NCBI RefSeq assembly: GCF_905115235.1
Contig: NC_051855.1
Location: 12,204,388 to 12,268,387 of the forward strand
Source: Hermetia illucens
Lineage: Eukaryota > Arthropoda > Insecta > Diptera > Stratiomyidae
Reading direction: 5' to 3'
Length of the DNA: 64,000 nucleotides
In this document: positions 12,901 through 22,433 of the stretch, in pieces
Layout: every line of letters begins with the position of its first letter
How positions within the stretch are numbered: the first letter of the stretch is position 1
The notes under the pieces: model-generated
The model's database searches: none
Seen by the model: only the letters and a program-made list of their open reading frames with translations
What the model was told of the DNA's origin: nothing
Translations under genes and position numbers: made by a program

Positions 12901-15900
12901 ACCCTCCAGTGTATTAAGTGCACAAATTAATTATAAATAATTAACCTTAACGAAAAAATAACGAGATAAATCTGGGGAGGAATTTGACAATTTTGTTGTC
13001 TAAGTTGTTTTTTTTTTTAAGGAATTAAATTTTCATTTTGGATTTTTAATTATTTATTATTTTATTTTGTCATACGTGTGACTAATTTCATTATATCGTA
13101 AAGATATGAATATCAATCAATGAAAAAAGAGCACAGAGATTTTTTTATTTATGAAAAATGCAAGAAAAAAAAAAATGAAAAAATGTTCTGTTCTCTTTTT
13201 CAGAAAACCAACATCACCTGACCCAAACTCAACAACAACAACAACTAGAACAAGATGACAATTTGAGATCCTCTCTTCCATTACAACAGCCAACTGTATC
13301 CGCGACGCTATCATTATCATCCCCGCTATTATCTGCACCGCTATCCTCGCCATCTACATCCGTTTCAAAGAGACATTCTAATCCATTTGCAGTACATCCT
13401 GCTGATCCTTCCAAAAGTAACCAGTGTAGCAGCAGTGAAGCCGATAACGATGAAAACCGCAACTGTATCTATGACGAAGTCGCCGATATCTATATTATAA
13501 ATGACGTAGACGAGGGGAGCCAACAGGAAATTTGCGTTGTTGAAAAGGATCAAGATCATATCCATGAACGATCACCGCGTTATCGTCGACAATCGCAATG
13601 TAGCAATCCCTCAACTACATCTCCTGGACCAGTGCGTCGACTGATAGATTGCCGAAATCCAAAAAGCAGAAAGCCTGAAGGAGGAATCGGCATGTCTAGT
13701 ATATCGGCTCCCCACCGGAATAACTACCGGGGCAAGATTCGAGTTAAGTCCAATGAGAACCTCTTTGATAACTTCGAGATAAACAAACCAGGGGCACATA
13801 TAAAAGATCACCTTGGCTTCAGGGATCAACCTGTAAGCCATCAGAATCACTATGACGGGTACGAACGATTGAATTCAACGACCCTCCACCCGGCCACACG
13901 TGGTAATCGTGCGCCACTCCCCGGTGCGCTGCGGTTTAACCGAAACTCAATGACTGTTTTCCTTAAGCCCACAAAGGATCATCAGGCAGGCCAGCAGGTT
14001 CTCCAGTACAATGAAGACTATTCCCAGTGCGAGGAAGTGGGAAGCGAGAAGATCTATGACCATACCACAATCAAGAGCGAATATGACTCCATTGAGGATA
14101 GCAACTATGAGAGTATAGTCTGTCTGCCTAATGTTATGGAAATGTACAACGACGGGGAGGATGGTGATATAATGACCAGCAGAGACTTAGCCGAGATTGA
14201 CGTGGATGGAAACCATTTGGCCATTCGAAGTAAATACCATTCCTCGGGTCAAACAGTGATTAACACCGGATACGAGGACATAAAAGTGGACGAGGAGATG
14301 ATTTATGCTCAGCAAGTTAACTCTCCGAACGGACTTTTGCACTATCATGTCAGTGGGGAAGGGAACCTATCGGATCATGAAGGCAGCAGTCATCATCATC
14401 ATCATCACTTCAAAGGACTTGAAATTTGTCCTGCGAATGGACGTCCAATGGAATTTGCCATGGCTCAGTTTTTATCAGATCATATTGATGGCGGTGATAG
14501 CGGTGGTGATGGCAGCGGAGGTGGTGATGGTAGTCATGGTGTTGTTCTTAATCAACGATCCTCATTGCCACCTTCAAATAGTAATGGTCGTAGATGTCGG
14601 TATGTAACTAGTAGTAGTAAAAGGAATCCTGTCGCATTGGAACAAATCTCGAACGATGGACAGCCTTCATTGAGTGCTGTTGTTTTACGTAATCCGCGAA
14701 GCAATCAACCGCGTACTTATAGCAATGATGCTTTATATGCAGCCTTAATGGATGTTAAGGCAGGCGAAAGTATTTACAGGTAAAAAACATTGTTTTTTTT
14801 TAAAGAGATGAATCATGCTGTTTGATTTGGTTTCATTTCTGTGTTCGTTTTGTTATGGTTTTGTTTCTTGTTTGTTTCGAGAGCAACTGAACTGAGCAAC
14901 CACCATGAAACTCCCACTAGGGGGGCCAACCGCAACCAACCGATCTGTACTCAGATACGACAGGAATTCTCCTGAAGTATAAGAGTCCAGGGGCTACCTC
15001 GGTTCCCATGGTACCACTATATCCCTGGTAAGGTTTCGTGACCGAAGCCACTTCAGATGAGTCCCCGTGCAGACTCGGGTCTGATCGCCCTTGCTAGGCC
15101 TTGGAGAATTCGCCTACTGCATCACGGCCGGCAAGCCAATGCGATACAGCGGTTCTCGGTGCCACCACGTGGAGGTTCTCCTCGGCCACTTGGTTTTGGT
15201 TCCGCCACCTCAGAGCACCAGGGCGAAAAACAAAAGGAACTGAGGCTGGACAGATCTTCATTCCACCACGGTGGCAGTGTCTTCTTGCTGTATTTAGCAG
15301 GACACCAGGTATCGAATGCCTTGTCCAGAACCCCGACCTTTGACACCAGTTCGTCTGTCGTGTCAATTTTGCCAATTTGCGCACCGGAGAGTTTGTCCTT
15401 GATAAATTGACCAAACTTCCTACAATCGATCCTCTTGGGGTCCTTGAAGGGTTTAGAGACTTCTGCGGCGAGATCTAGAGCGAAAAGTATACAACTATGA
15501 TCTGAAAAGGATCTCTGGTCATACATTCTCCAGTTCTCTACCCTAAGAATCCCATTGTTGATTAGTAGGATGATATCATGGGCCTCCTCCCAACCGTCCC
15601 AGTTCTCTAAGCTGGGGAAAATGGAATGTTTGTGTGGTATCTTTGTTACAAAGAATGACTCACCCCTCTCGGTGATTTCCGAGCTACCCCAAAACGTATG
15701 CCTTACATTGGCTTTCTTTGCTGGTTTGGTGTTCCTTCTGACGGAGCTGATCGATCGTGAGCCATGTAAGCCGAGGAAATATACACGTGCTCTCCCTCGC
15801 CTGCTCCAATTTGACCAGGACTAGGTCGCTAGAACTGAAATCTGAACATAGAAATGCTCTCCGTCTGTCTTGATCAGCGTCTCCTGTACTATGAAATAAA

Positions 15901-18900
15901 TTATAGTATTTGCTTTAGAGCCCTTCAAAGGTCGCCTCCGACCCAAAACTCCTGTACTAGTGCAATGTCGATGTCTTCCCCTAGGAGGAAGACAAGCAGA
16001 TTAGGTGAAGCGCACTTCGAGTGCTGGAGATTTATCTGCGTTACCCTCAGTATGATCTGCTTGCGTGGGGGGTTCCTTAGTCCCCGTCGGACCGTCAATC
16101 TAAATCTCCCCGAACAGCACATTGGCGGTGTCGATTGGATCCAGGTCGTCGTCTCGTTTTACAACTAGATGCGAGCGACCGGTCTGCTGAGAATCTCGTC
16201 CTAGGGAATGACTTTGAGCTTTATGCTCTATGCGAGAAAGTCCCTGGAGAATTAGTCCTCGCAAGTTATAACGTGGAACCCACGGACCACCTGAGAGCAC
16301 AAGCCATAGATGAAGATGCTCAATTGCCAAGACAAGGGAGGTCGATTAGGAGACAAATTTCCTGATTCGCCACAAGAAACTAAGGAAACATTTGAGTTAT
16401 GAAAAAACAAGGTCACCTAAGTCCTAAACGAATGGCTAAGGCACCAACCGTCTATCAAATCAAGGGCACGTTTTATATTTCTACACACCGCTCCAAGATC
16501 CTGATCAACAGCAAGCACAGCCACGTCATAAGCATAATCCTGAGCTTGTATTGACAAATTTTGCAGTTTACTTAGTAGTGAATTGATCAGCATACTCCAC
16601 AGAAGTGGCAATAGCACATTTCTTTGGGGCATAAAGAAAGAACTGCCAGCGATCACCACGTAGAGGTGGAGATAGGGTTTGGTAGTAGAGCTGTTGGTGT
16701 TGGTTCAGCAGGCGTTTCCCAGGTTTCAAGCTCCATCGTGGGTACCAATCCACGTTTCGCCCTGGGACCTATACTGCCCTTTGACTGCTATATATGGTAC
16801 CTAGGCTCCGAAATACCCTCCAGACCGATCGCTGTTGAAGAGACATCTAGAACTCAGCTGCGTCTTAGCTCTCAATGTATATGTTGTGCTTCCAACTTTA
16901 TTTCAAAACTGGTTTTTCTGTTTTGTTTTTTTTGCAAGTTACTAGCGCTTTTCTATTTTTCTTTCGTTCAAATAAATACCACGTTATTTATTTCTAATTA
17001 TCACATAATGATAAATTTATAGGGCATCACTAATCCATAAGGTGCCACGAAAAACACTACGAAATTGGATGAAACGTTGGCATATTAAATCTGCATATCC
17101 AATGCCCAGACAGTTAAAACAAGCCGCAGAAAAAAAGAAACGTATTCAACAACAAATTGAAAAAATGGAAAAAACAATCGCATGTAATAATACCACTATG
17201 ATTTCAAGTGGTAATAGTAACAATCGTAGCAATAATAGTCAAACATCTGGAATGATGTTACAATCATCTAGTCACAGACAACAAAGTCATAGTATCTCGA
17301 AACATGCTATAATTAAGAAGTAAAGCCTAAGATATTTCACAAAAATTAAGGAGGGAAGCAAATTGAAAGGGAAGGACGAATGTATACGGTACTATCTGTG
17401 TGTATTTACTTTTGTATAAGGAGTTCAGTCATTTAAGGAAGATAGTTCTGTACCTTTCCTATTCACACAATTATTGAAATAGGAATCCAGCCGATGATGA
17501 CCTTGATAAAAAGGAATTACCCCAAAAAAAAGAAAAACCGAACAATTGAGGAAAAATCATATTCAAAGGCACACTGAAATTTATATAATAAAAATATAAT
17601 AATTTAAATTTATTTCCGTATTATGAAGTCAGTATGTTATAATATGTTCCCTTTATACATTGTCCCCATGAAAAGAAATTAAATTCACAAAGAAAACAAC
17701 ATTGAGAACAAACCAAAATTCCTTTTTAATAAAAATCTAAGATTCAGATCTTTTTTGCTAATTTAGTTGGGGTTTCTTATAAAATTCTAGGTTTATTGAT
17801 ACTTATCGGTAAATTAATTGTGATTTTTACTAGAAATTAGGTGTCTTTTCACTTTATATTTATTATACAATAATATATTTATTTGTTTACTTTTTATCAT
17901 GCCACAATTTATTTTACAAGTGTCAATATTATTTATTTCAAGCTTTATGTATTATTTTATTAAATTAAATTACTTATTTATATCAATTTCAAATGTCAGG
18001 TTATAATAATCGTGAAACCCACATAGTTGATTTGAATGGGTATTTATTTCGTGATTTAACTTTGTTAAATGCTGCTAGTCAAATTTACCTTGATTGATAG
18101 ATTTAAATCAAGTGAATACTTCGTGGTTTCTACTGCAGATTATCAAATAATTCATTTCTTAAAGCTTGATTGAGATGCGTAGCATTAAAGCCAGAATTAA
18201 TACTTCTATCATAATTTTACTTATATTCAAAAAACAATCTTTTTTGGGATCATAGAAAAAAAATTAGTCTTTTTTTTTGGTTTTTTAACTATAATGAAGT
18301 TAGACAAAATGATATATATAACAGTCGAATTTTGTTATAAGTTTTTAATTATCACCAGTGCAAGTGTGCCAAAATCGATTCGGAAAATATGGGAAGCAAT
18401 GGATTATCCATGTCTACTTTTGCCGATTATATTAGTGAACTCTTAAAAGATTGAAGTCCACAGGTTTTAGAATAAATCCTAGTTTTTAAACCTTCTTGAT
18501 AAGATCTCTCTTAATTGGTGATATTTTTTCTTAAATTTCTTATTTATATCATATATTTTAATTCATTCTTTTGATACTTTATAGTTCCTTATTTGCATCT
18601 TTTTCCACTTATTTATTTTCGTTTAATAATTTTTTTCATTTAATTATCAATCACGTTCCCTTTAAACGAATCTACTCCATGAAACCCTGAAGTTGCAGCT
18701 ACCAGTCGGATTATTTCTGTTTATTTATTAAAATTTTATTTATTTATTTATTTATTTTTCGTTAAAATAAAGACTAAATATATTCTTTATATAATTCACA
18801 AAATATGTATTATATTAATTTCGAACAGTCCACCAGGGCTTCGTTGAAGCCTGAACTATTTTGACTTGAATTGATCATAATTCTAATTGTGACTGTTGAA

Positions 18901-21900
18901 ATTAAGACAGAAAAAATAAATACAAATTTGAATTAAAATGAACCGATTTAAAATGAATTAATATTATTATTCTCATTGACCTATATGTTGATATATTTGG
19001 TACAATAAGTAAATAACGAATGAAAGGAACTGTCTAGTCTTCGTACTTGATCGAAAATGTAAAATTTATACTACTGTATAATATACAAAGAAAATTAAGG
19101 TTTTGTTTTACACAAAGCCTTAAAAAAAACTGAAAATATATAAACTATAACCAAAATACCATAATGAAATAAAAAAGAATTCTTGTCTAATACGAAAGTG
19201 TTTTGTTACAAGCATAAATTCACCACCAGCAGCGAGAGGAGGAATTACTACTAAAAATTGAGTGTATCTTAAAACCTTCATCTTAAATCCGTATTTTTTT
19301 TTTTAATCTTAAACTATCTTAACTAACTCCTAATAATAACAATATTTCATAGAATTTCCATTGGCGAATGTGATATGTGAATACGACAGTGGTGGATTAC
19401 CAGTTAATGCGGATAATATCCAAGGACGTCGTATACGACGTTCAGAAACGCTTCTAAGACAAGCAGCGGAATGTGTGTCCCGTGGACAAACTTTCCAGAC
19501 AGTCAGTGATATGTTTGGTATTCCGATATCGACAATAAGGTAAGTAGGCTTAAATTATATCTAATTTTTTTGCATCCAACACCAAACTAGATAATATTTC
19601 TTCCCTCCCCCTACTGTTCAAATGTTTGCTCTATCAGGAACGTAGGGAGGGGGGGGGGGAGTCCCACTTTTCACAAGAGAAAAAAGTGTGTTCAGCGTCG
19701 CCCTCCACTCCATTGCATAACACACAATCACGAGATCGCGCCTTCCCAATCCTCTGCAGGTAAGACAGAAAACCTCCATGCCCACTTAGAAGTTGGGCAA
19801 GGGAGTGAAGCCCATGGTGTTTTACGTAGGTACCTGTCGTGAGACTTAATCCTACGATCCTCTTCAGACACGGATTGATTTTGTGACCACAATCAGAGCC
19901 TCGCTGAGGCAAGCAACAACGGTACCAGTCTATACCAAGTGCATGGGTTAGCATTCATACTGGTGGATGCAAGAATTACCTAAATCTCTACCGAACTATG
20001 GAGTACGGCACCCGTGTTGATACGCAACACCACGTCGAGGCTCGAAGGTCTCTTCTCGCTTGAGCATAACCACAACCACCATGAAACTCCCACTAGGGGG
20101 GCCAACCGCAAATAACCGAGCTGTCCTCACATACAACAGGAGTTCACCCGAAGTATGTGAGTCCAGGGGCTTTCCCGGTTCCTATGGAACCAGTATACCC
20201 CTGGTAAGGTTTCGTGACCAATTTGCCACTTCAGATGAGTCCCCGTGCAGACTCGGGTCTGATCGCCCTGATTAGGCCTTTGGAGCATTCGCCTACTGAA
20301 TCACGGCCGGCAAACCAAAGTGAGTACAGCGTCTCCCGGTGCCACCACTATGGATTTTCTCCTCGGCCACTTGGTTTTGGTTTGGCCGATAGGGTTGCTA
20401 CCCCATCTTCCTCGCCGCCACCTCTGAGCACCGGCAAGGGAGTAATCAATCTCATCGTGCATTCGGTTTAGCCACGAGTCTAAATTGTCGATCAGCCGCG
20501 CAGTTCATCTCCCTCTTGGCTCATTTTGCCAAGAGAATTGCCATTCGGTAGGGGTGCGTTGAGGTTCTTCACGGGCAACCAGCTGTCTTAAGTTTTCGCC
20601 CATACGCCGGTAGAAGGTTTTATGCTCCTTCGCAAGGAGGGTAGCGGCGATTACTTCCGCGGTCACAATCACGGCTGATTCTGAGACAGTGCGATAATCA
20701 GACGCAACTCGCAAAGCTCCCCGTCTCTGCACTTGACATCAACCTATTCCTCCGCACCATAGAGCAGAACCGACTGCGTTGCTCCCATAAGAAGACGTTT
20801 CCTAATAGATACATGGCCCCAACATTCGCCATTAGCCGACTCAAGGCCGAGACTCTAGCTGCAGCCCTGTCCGCTGCTTTGATTTGCTCGAAGAAGCTCA
20901 TCTTCGACTCGAAAATTAAGCTAAGATATTTAACTGCTGTTTTTTTGACTCTTTAATCAACTCGCCGATCGATATGGGACTCAGGGTCGGGATTCTCGCC
21001 AAGATGACTACTTCGGTTTTTTCCAGCGCAAGGTTGCAACCATGAGCATCAATATGGTAAGTCTGCTTTGCGCCTGTTCAACAGTGCGTCCGGCAACAAG
21101 TGCCGCAACGTCGTCTGCATAACGGACCGGACGCGACTCTTCAGGCTTATCGAGTCTCAGCTGACTATCGTAGAAAGTGTTCCAACGGCTCTAGAATGGA
21201 TCCCTGTGCCACTCCTGATGTGATTTCCATACTAATCTGCCCCTCCAGCGTCTAATAGAGCAGGACGCGATCTTTCAGATAATCCTTCAATATCCGCAAG
21301 AGATAGCTTGGCACGTGGAATGAGTTGTTTTCTAATGTGCCTAGCATATCTGTTCATCTTACGGAATTGAAGGCATTTCTGAAATCAAGCGTTATGAGAA
21401 GCACTATCCGTGGATCCACTGTGGATCTCCCTTTTCTGAACCCGAACTGTCTTGGGGATAAGTCCCCGGCAGTTTCAGTGAGTCTACTCCTGATGAGCTT
21501 TTCGAGTACTTTCCCGGCCGAGTGGTAGCTCTGGGTCGCCTTTTCCTTTGCTAATCTGGCCACCTTCCAGCGACATGAAAGTCCTGGGTGTTTAACGTGA
21601 GTACCTGTCTCGTGGACTTAATCCCACGATCTTCTTAAGACACGGATTGATTTTGTGGCCACAATCAGAGCTCCGCCACAGCAAGCTAACACGGTACCAG
21701 TCTATACCGAGTGCATGGCTCAGGATTCATACTGGTAGATGCAAGACCTACCAAAATCTCTACCGAACTAAGGAGTACGGCACCCGTGTTGAAACACAAC
21801 ACCACGCTGAGACCCCAAGGTCTTTGTTCGCTTGAACCCCCACTAAGGGGCCAACCGCAAACTGCAGTGGAATCTACTCCTCCATAATGGCGGACGAGTG

Positions 21901-22433
21901 AGCCGCTCAAAGGGCGCTTGACGTAGAACAGCAGATGACGAGTGCGAGCACCTTGGAAAGTCGTGGAGAATCATTCCGAAAAACAGACAATTAAAGTAGC
22001 TGGGGCGTGTCTAAGTTGACAAAAGAATTAAAGACATTTTAATGGAGTATTAGTCTTAACCCAATGACTGGGACATATAAAATTTCGAGAGAGAGTTCTG
22101 AACGCGACGCGATTAAAATCATCGTTTTTCCTCTATAATAGATGATAACTTTCTCGCAGGTTTTTCATGGCTCGAAAAGGAATACTTCCGCGTCGCAAAC
22201 GAGGTCGTAGTGCTGTTATAACATTAACACCATCGACAACGCCAACAACACCTCAACAACTTTCAACCGCTTCAACAACATCATCCCTAACAACCTCATC
22301 AAATAACGATAATATGCTAAATAATCGAACCACCACCGAATGTACTTCACATAGTCGTTCGGCTAGTCCATCTGAACCGCCATTTCATTTTGCAACTTAC
22401 AAATTACCTGAACTCAAACCAAAACTTCTTTAG
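3875..22433 (+). CDS. BTB/POZ - pipsqueak (psq) transcription factor, alternatively spliced, whole gene
   Basis: This is a nuclear DNA-binding regulator of the fly BTB-psq class (relatives: bric-a-brac, jim lovell, ribbon, CG3726, CG8924); the exact orthologue is not settled. Shared exons are 3875-3952, 9887-10706 and 11883-11936. They encode a start FCVRWNSHLGSL, then a BTB core (RFVDVTLACEG, HRLVLAACSTYF, FMYKGEVNVSQ) and a Ser/Thr-rich linker. Isoform A adds 13204-14779 and 17023-17323: 2829 nt, 942 aa, ending in a psq helix-turn-helix (VPRKTLRNWMKRWHIKSAYP). Isoform B adds 19353-19539 and 22160-22433: 1413 nt, 470 aa, with a different psq-like module (FGIPISTIR, then FFMARKGILPRRKRGR). 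Both totals divide by three with canonical splice sites. The BTB domain is expected to mediate dimerisation and the psq motif to bind DNA. Introns are filled with transposons but the exons are clean. Confidence 0.9.
4760..5770 (+). mobile_element. Jockey-superfamily LINE fragment (EN-RT linker and RT)
   Basis: Decayed non-LTR reverse transcriptase readable in several frames: FSSVYVPSPSSSSF, VGPGYDGLPN, a ...ILGPLL...INDI segment, a remnant of the YADDLKLFS catalytic region, and DTLVRWCSANGLAIS. Order and content match Jockey-like ORF2. Multiple stops and frame changes mark it as dead. A further piece (VTFDNTLRSLSDFDF...NTLEYCS) lies at 6260-6425, so the element is interrupted between about 5770 and 6260. 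Confidence 0.75.
5655..5965. repeat. Imperfect inverted repeat made of LINE RT sequence
   Basis: The left arm (about 5655-5768) and right arm (about 5852-5965) are reverse complements with a few mismatches. Matching words include TTCGTTGGT / ACCAACGAA, CGTCAGAAAGT / ACTTTCTGACG and CCCACTTCCTGTTACG / CGTAACAGGAAGTGGG. The loop of about 85 nt contains TTGGCGCCCAACGTGGGG. Confidence 0.7.
5818..7165 (+). mobile_element. LTR retrotransposon fossil, Gypsy-like (gag part with PBS-like sites)
   Basis: An insect Gypsy-type gag segment (FPGFNPPEPEIWFKNVEACF ... PEELIKRLCAN ... KPSQFLRLLQGLSG) lies at about 6490-6900, with weaker gag-like sequence to about 7110. Two near-identical motifs, TTGGCGCCCAACGTGGGGCC, at about 5827-5846 and 7117-7136 look like primer-binding sites. 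Flanking LTRs were not delimited. The copy is fragmentary and clearly broken, with several breaks, and no pol was recognised. It appears old. Confidence 0.6.
6255..6425 (+). mobile_element. 3' RT part of the same Jockey-like LINE
   Basis: Translation gives VGVTFDNTLRSLSDFDFI and SFMSNTLEYCSGRM. These are typical of the thumb region after the RT active site in Jockey LINEs, where the family reads LGV.LD..L.F..H. It probably continues the fragment at 4760-5770, with unrelated sequence between. Confidence 0.55.
7166..7940. other. Unassigned repeat-derived stretch in intron
   Basis: Open frames on both strands are short and mutually overlapping. The GC level is higher than in the surrounding intron, which suggests decayed mobile DNA, but no domain is recognisable. 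Confidence 0.3.
7950..9595 (-). mobile_element. LINE fragment with DUF4780-type ORF1 and start of endonuclease
   Basis: On the minus strand, 9543-8622 encodes an ORF1-like protein in pieces. It contains PSFAIKTIEANGWV, KILRLNFADENTNEWL and LHDVWEGTRLTL, which resemble the DUF4780 domain found in insect LINE-associated proteins. Downstream (8500-7950) is endonuclease sequence: AIALISRR...IYLIQEPW, then FIRAIQYAKSKDMEVIAGCDA. The upper edge (about 9480-9595) ends in TTGTTGCGCCAACGATTATTATT, a simple-repeat-tailed border. It is truncated before the RT and broken by frame changes. The clade is probably LOA/R1-like. Confidence 0.65.
9600..9886. other. Intron sequence before BTB exon 2
   Basis: I see no coding or repeat signal apart from the pyrimidine-rich run (TCTTTCTTTCC) leading to the exon 2 acceptor. 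Confidence 0.4.
9887..10706 (+). CDS. BTB-psq exon 2 (BTB core and Ser/Thr-rich linker)
   Basis: The acceptor TTGTATAG precedes CTTCTGGCTGG (LLAGQRFVDVTLACEG). The exon holds nearly the whole BTB fold up to LLKCAEILQIRGLCGSD. A long low-complexity Ser/Thr/Asn linker follows, then an acidic patch (LDEDMEDQDLSQ) near the end. The preceding residues VEPVDIS could form a sumoylation-type site (VKVEP-like context), but this is only a guess. Donor GTAAGT at 10707; phase 1. Confidence 0.93.
10757..11838 (-). mobile_element. Mos1-like mariner DNA transposon with internal deletion
   Basis: Terminal inverted repeats sharing CCTACAAATAAGTTCTGTCGG lie at about 10759-10790 and 11808-11837, each next to a TA. 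On the minus strand, 11665-11324 encodes the transposase N-terminus (SHRILVEVYGDHALSERTCQ, RWFGRFKSGNFDLENEEHTG, QQAISNRLKATGMI), i.e. the HTH DNA-binding part. The catalytic region follows with a frame change, including VTGDEKWIHYDNP and a WWD..G..YYELL segment. Sequence then jumps from KPNETVTGKLYR to the C-terminal MAWL..., losing the stretch that should carry the last two catalytic acids. At about 1.08 kb against the usual 1.28 kb, it is non-autonomous. Confidence 0.9.
11883..11936 (+). CDS. BTB-psq exon 3 (54-nt microexon)
   Basis: Acceptor TTGCAG and donor GTAAGT bracket 54 nt encoding GSDSYAAKYVDYLEGAKN. It enters and leaves in phase 1, so it can be included or skipped without changing frame. 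The mariner element ends only about 45 nt upstream of its acceptor. Confidence 0.8.
11937..13203. other. AT-rich intron of the BTB gene
   Basis: Long T runs and TTATTTAT repeats (about 12230-12340) but no gene or recognisable element. It ends in the polypyrimidine acceptor of exon 4. Confidence 0.5.
13204..14779 (+). CDS. BTB-psq exon 4, isoform A (long low-complexity exon and first half of psq motif)
   Basis: The polypyrimidine acceptor TTTTTCAG is followed by ENQHHLTQTQQQQQ. The exon is an open frame of about 525 codons with a polyGln start, acidic segments, a His6 run and a Gly/Asp repeat. It ends in NDALYAALMDVKAGESIYR, the first helix region of a psq helix-turn-helix. Donor GTAAAA at 14780; phase 2. 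No other strong domain is seen. Confidence 0.88.
14880..16340 (-). mobile_element. R1/LOA-like LINE fragment (ORF1 end, endonuclease)
   Basis: Minus strand, 5' to 3': leader/ORF1 end (about 16330), then the endonuclease start LRVTQINLQHSK...LLGEDIDIALVQE (16122-15925). Next come SDHSCILFALDL and PPWWNEDLSSL (15526-15250), the latter typical of the endonuclease-RT linker. The low-coordinate end (14900-15230) is a GC-rich segment repeated at 20062-20420. No RT follows, so it is a truncated, broken copy. Confidence 0.65.
16410..16665 (-). mobile_element. LINE reverse-transcriptase fragment
   Basis: Minus-strand translation gives NVLLPLLWSMLINSLLSKLQ followed by AYDVAVLAVDQDLGAVC, matching the G.LSPLLW..L.....YADD block of non-LTR RTs. 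The YADD box reads YAYD, so the catalytic motif is damaged. It lies 5' of an endonuclease piece on the same strand, the wrong order for one element, so it is a separate fragment. Confidence 0.7.
16635..16800 (-). repeat. Dispersed repeat, copy 1 (inverted relative to 23640-23800)
   Basis: About 165 nt, reverse complement of the segment at 23640-23800. Both encode, in one frame, KPGKRLLN.HQQLYYQTLSP..RGDRW. It is probably a LINE piece, since RT sequence abuts it here. Confidence 0.65.
17023..17323 (+). CDS. BTB-psq exon 5, isoform A terminus (psq HTH)
   Basis: Acceptor TTTATAG, then ASLIHKVPRKTLRNWMKRWH, the recognition part of the psq motif completed across the junction with exon 4. It continues into SAYPMPRQLKQAAEKKKRIQ, probably a short basic coiled segment, then an Asn/Ser-rich tail. 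Stop TAA at 17321-17323. Confidence 0.9.
17324..19352. other. 3' UTR of isoform A and AT-rich intron
   Basis: Very AT-rich, with a (TTTA)n run near 18735-18760. No gene, RNA gene or recognisable element was seen. Confidence 0.5.
17587..17592 (+). terminator. Candidate poly(A) signal for isoform A
   Basis: An AATAAA hexamer lies about 265 nt after the isoform A stop, in AT-rich 3' sequence. AT-rich DNA gives many such hexamers, so the call is weak. Confidence 0.3.
19353..19539 (+). CDS. BTB-psq alternative exon 4', isoform B (second psq-like module)
   Basis: The acceptor TTTCATAG accepts phase 1, the same phase as exon 4, so exon 2 or 3 can splice here instead. It encodes EFPLANVICEYDSGG, then RRSETLLRQAAECVSRGQTF and FGIPISTIR, a psq-like helix-turn-helix distinct from isoform A. 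Donor GTAAGT; phase 2. It cannot follow exon 4, which leaves phase 2, so it is an alternative and not an additional exon. Confidence 0.82.
19625..21880 (-). mobile_element. R1-like LINE fragments, rearranged
   Basis: Minus-strand RT sequence at 21563-21350 (KLIRSRL, GDLSPRQFGFRKGRSTVD, LITLDFRNAFNSV), RT thumb at 20900-20505 (FFEQIKAADRAAARVSALSR, RRGALRVASDYRTVSESAV) and the ORF2 C-terminus at 19954-19634 (GHGGFLSYLQRIGKARSRDC VLC, a CCHC-like end). Between the last two is a segment (20062-20420) shared with 14900-15230. The stretch 19800-20100 is repeated at 21600-21870. The area is therefore a rearranged or nested pair of copies. All frames are broken. Confidence 0.7.
20062..20420. repeat. 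Dispersed LINE-derived repeat (copies also near 14900 and 55455)
   Basis: Shares long stretches with 14900-15230 (for example ACCATGAAACTCCCACTAGG and CAGATGAGTCCCCGTGCAGA). A shorter, reverse-complement relative lies at about 55455-55570 (AAACCAAAACCAAGT / GGTGCCACCGGGAGACGCTG). It is probably a terminal or linker part of an R1-like LINE. Confidence 0.6.
22160..22433 (+). CDS. BTB-psq alternative exon 5', isoform B terminus
   Basis: The acceptor TTCTCGCAG joins AG|G to give R-FFMARKGILPRRKRGRSAV, a basic tail finishing the psq-like module. A Thr/Ser-rich stretch follows and the frame ends ...YKLPELKPKLL with a TAG stop. RRKRGR could serve as a nuclear localisation signal. Confidence 0.85.

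Noticed and set aside
13229-13850. Minus-strand frames opposite BTB exon 4
   Set aside because: They are antisense shadows of a confirmed exon without family resemblance.
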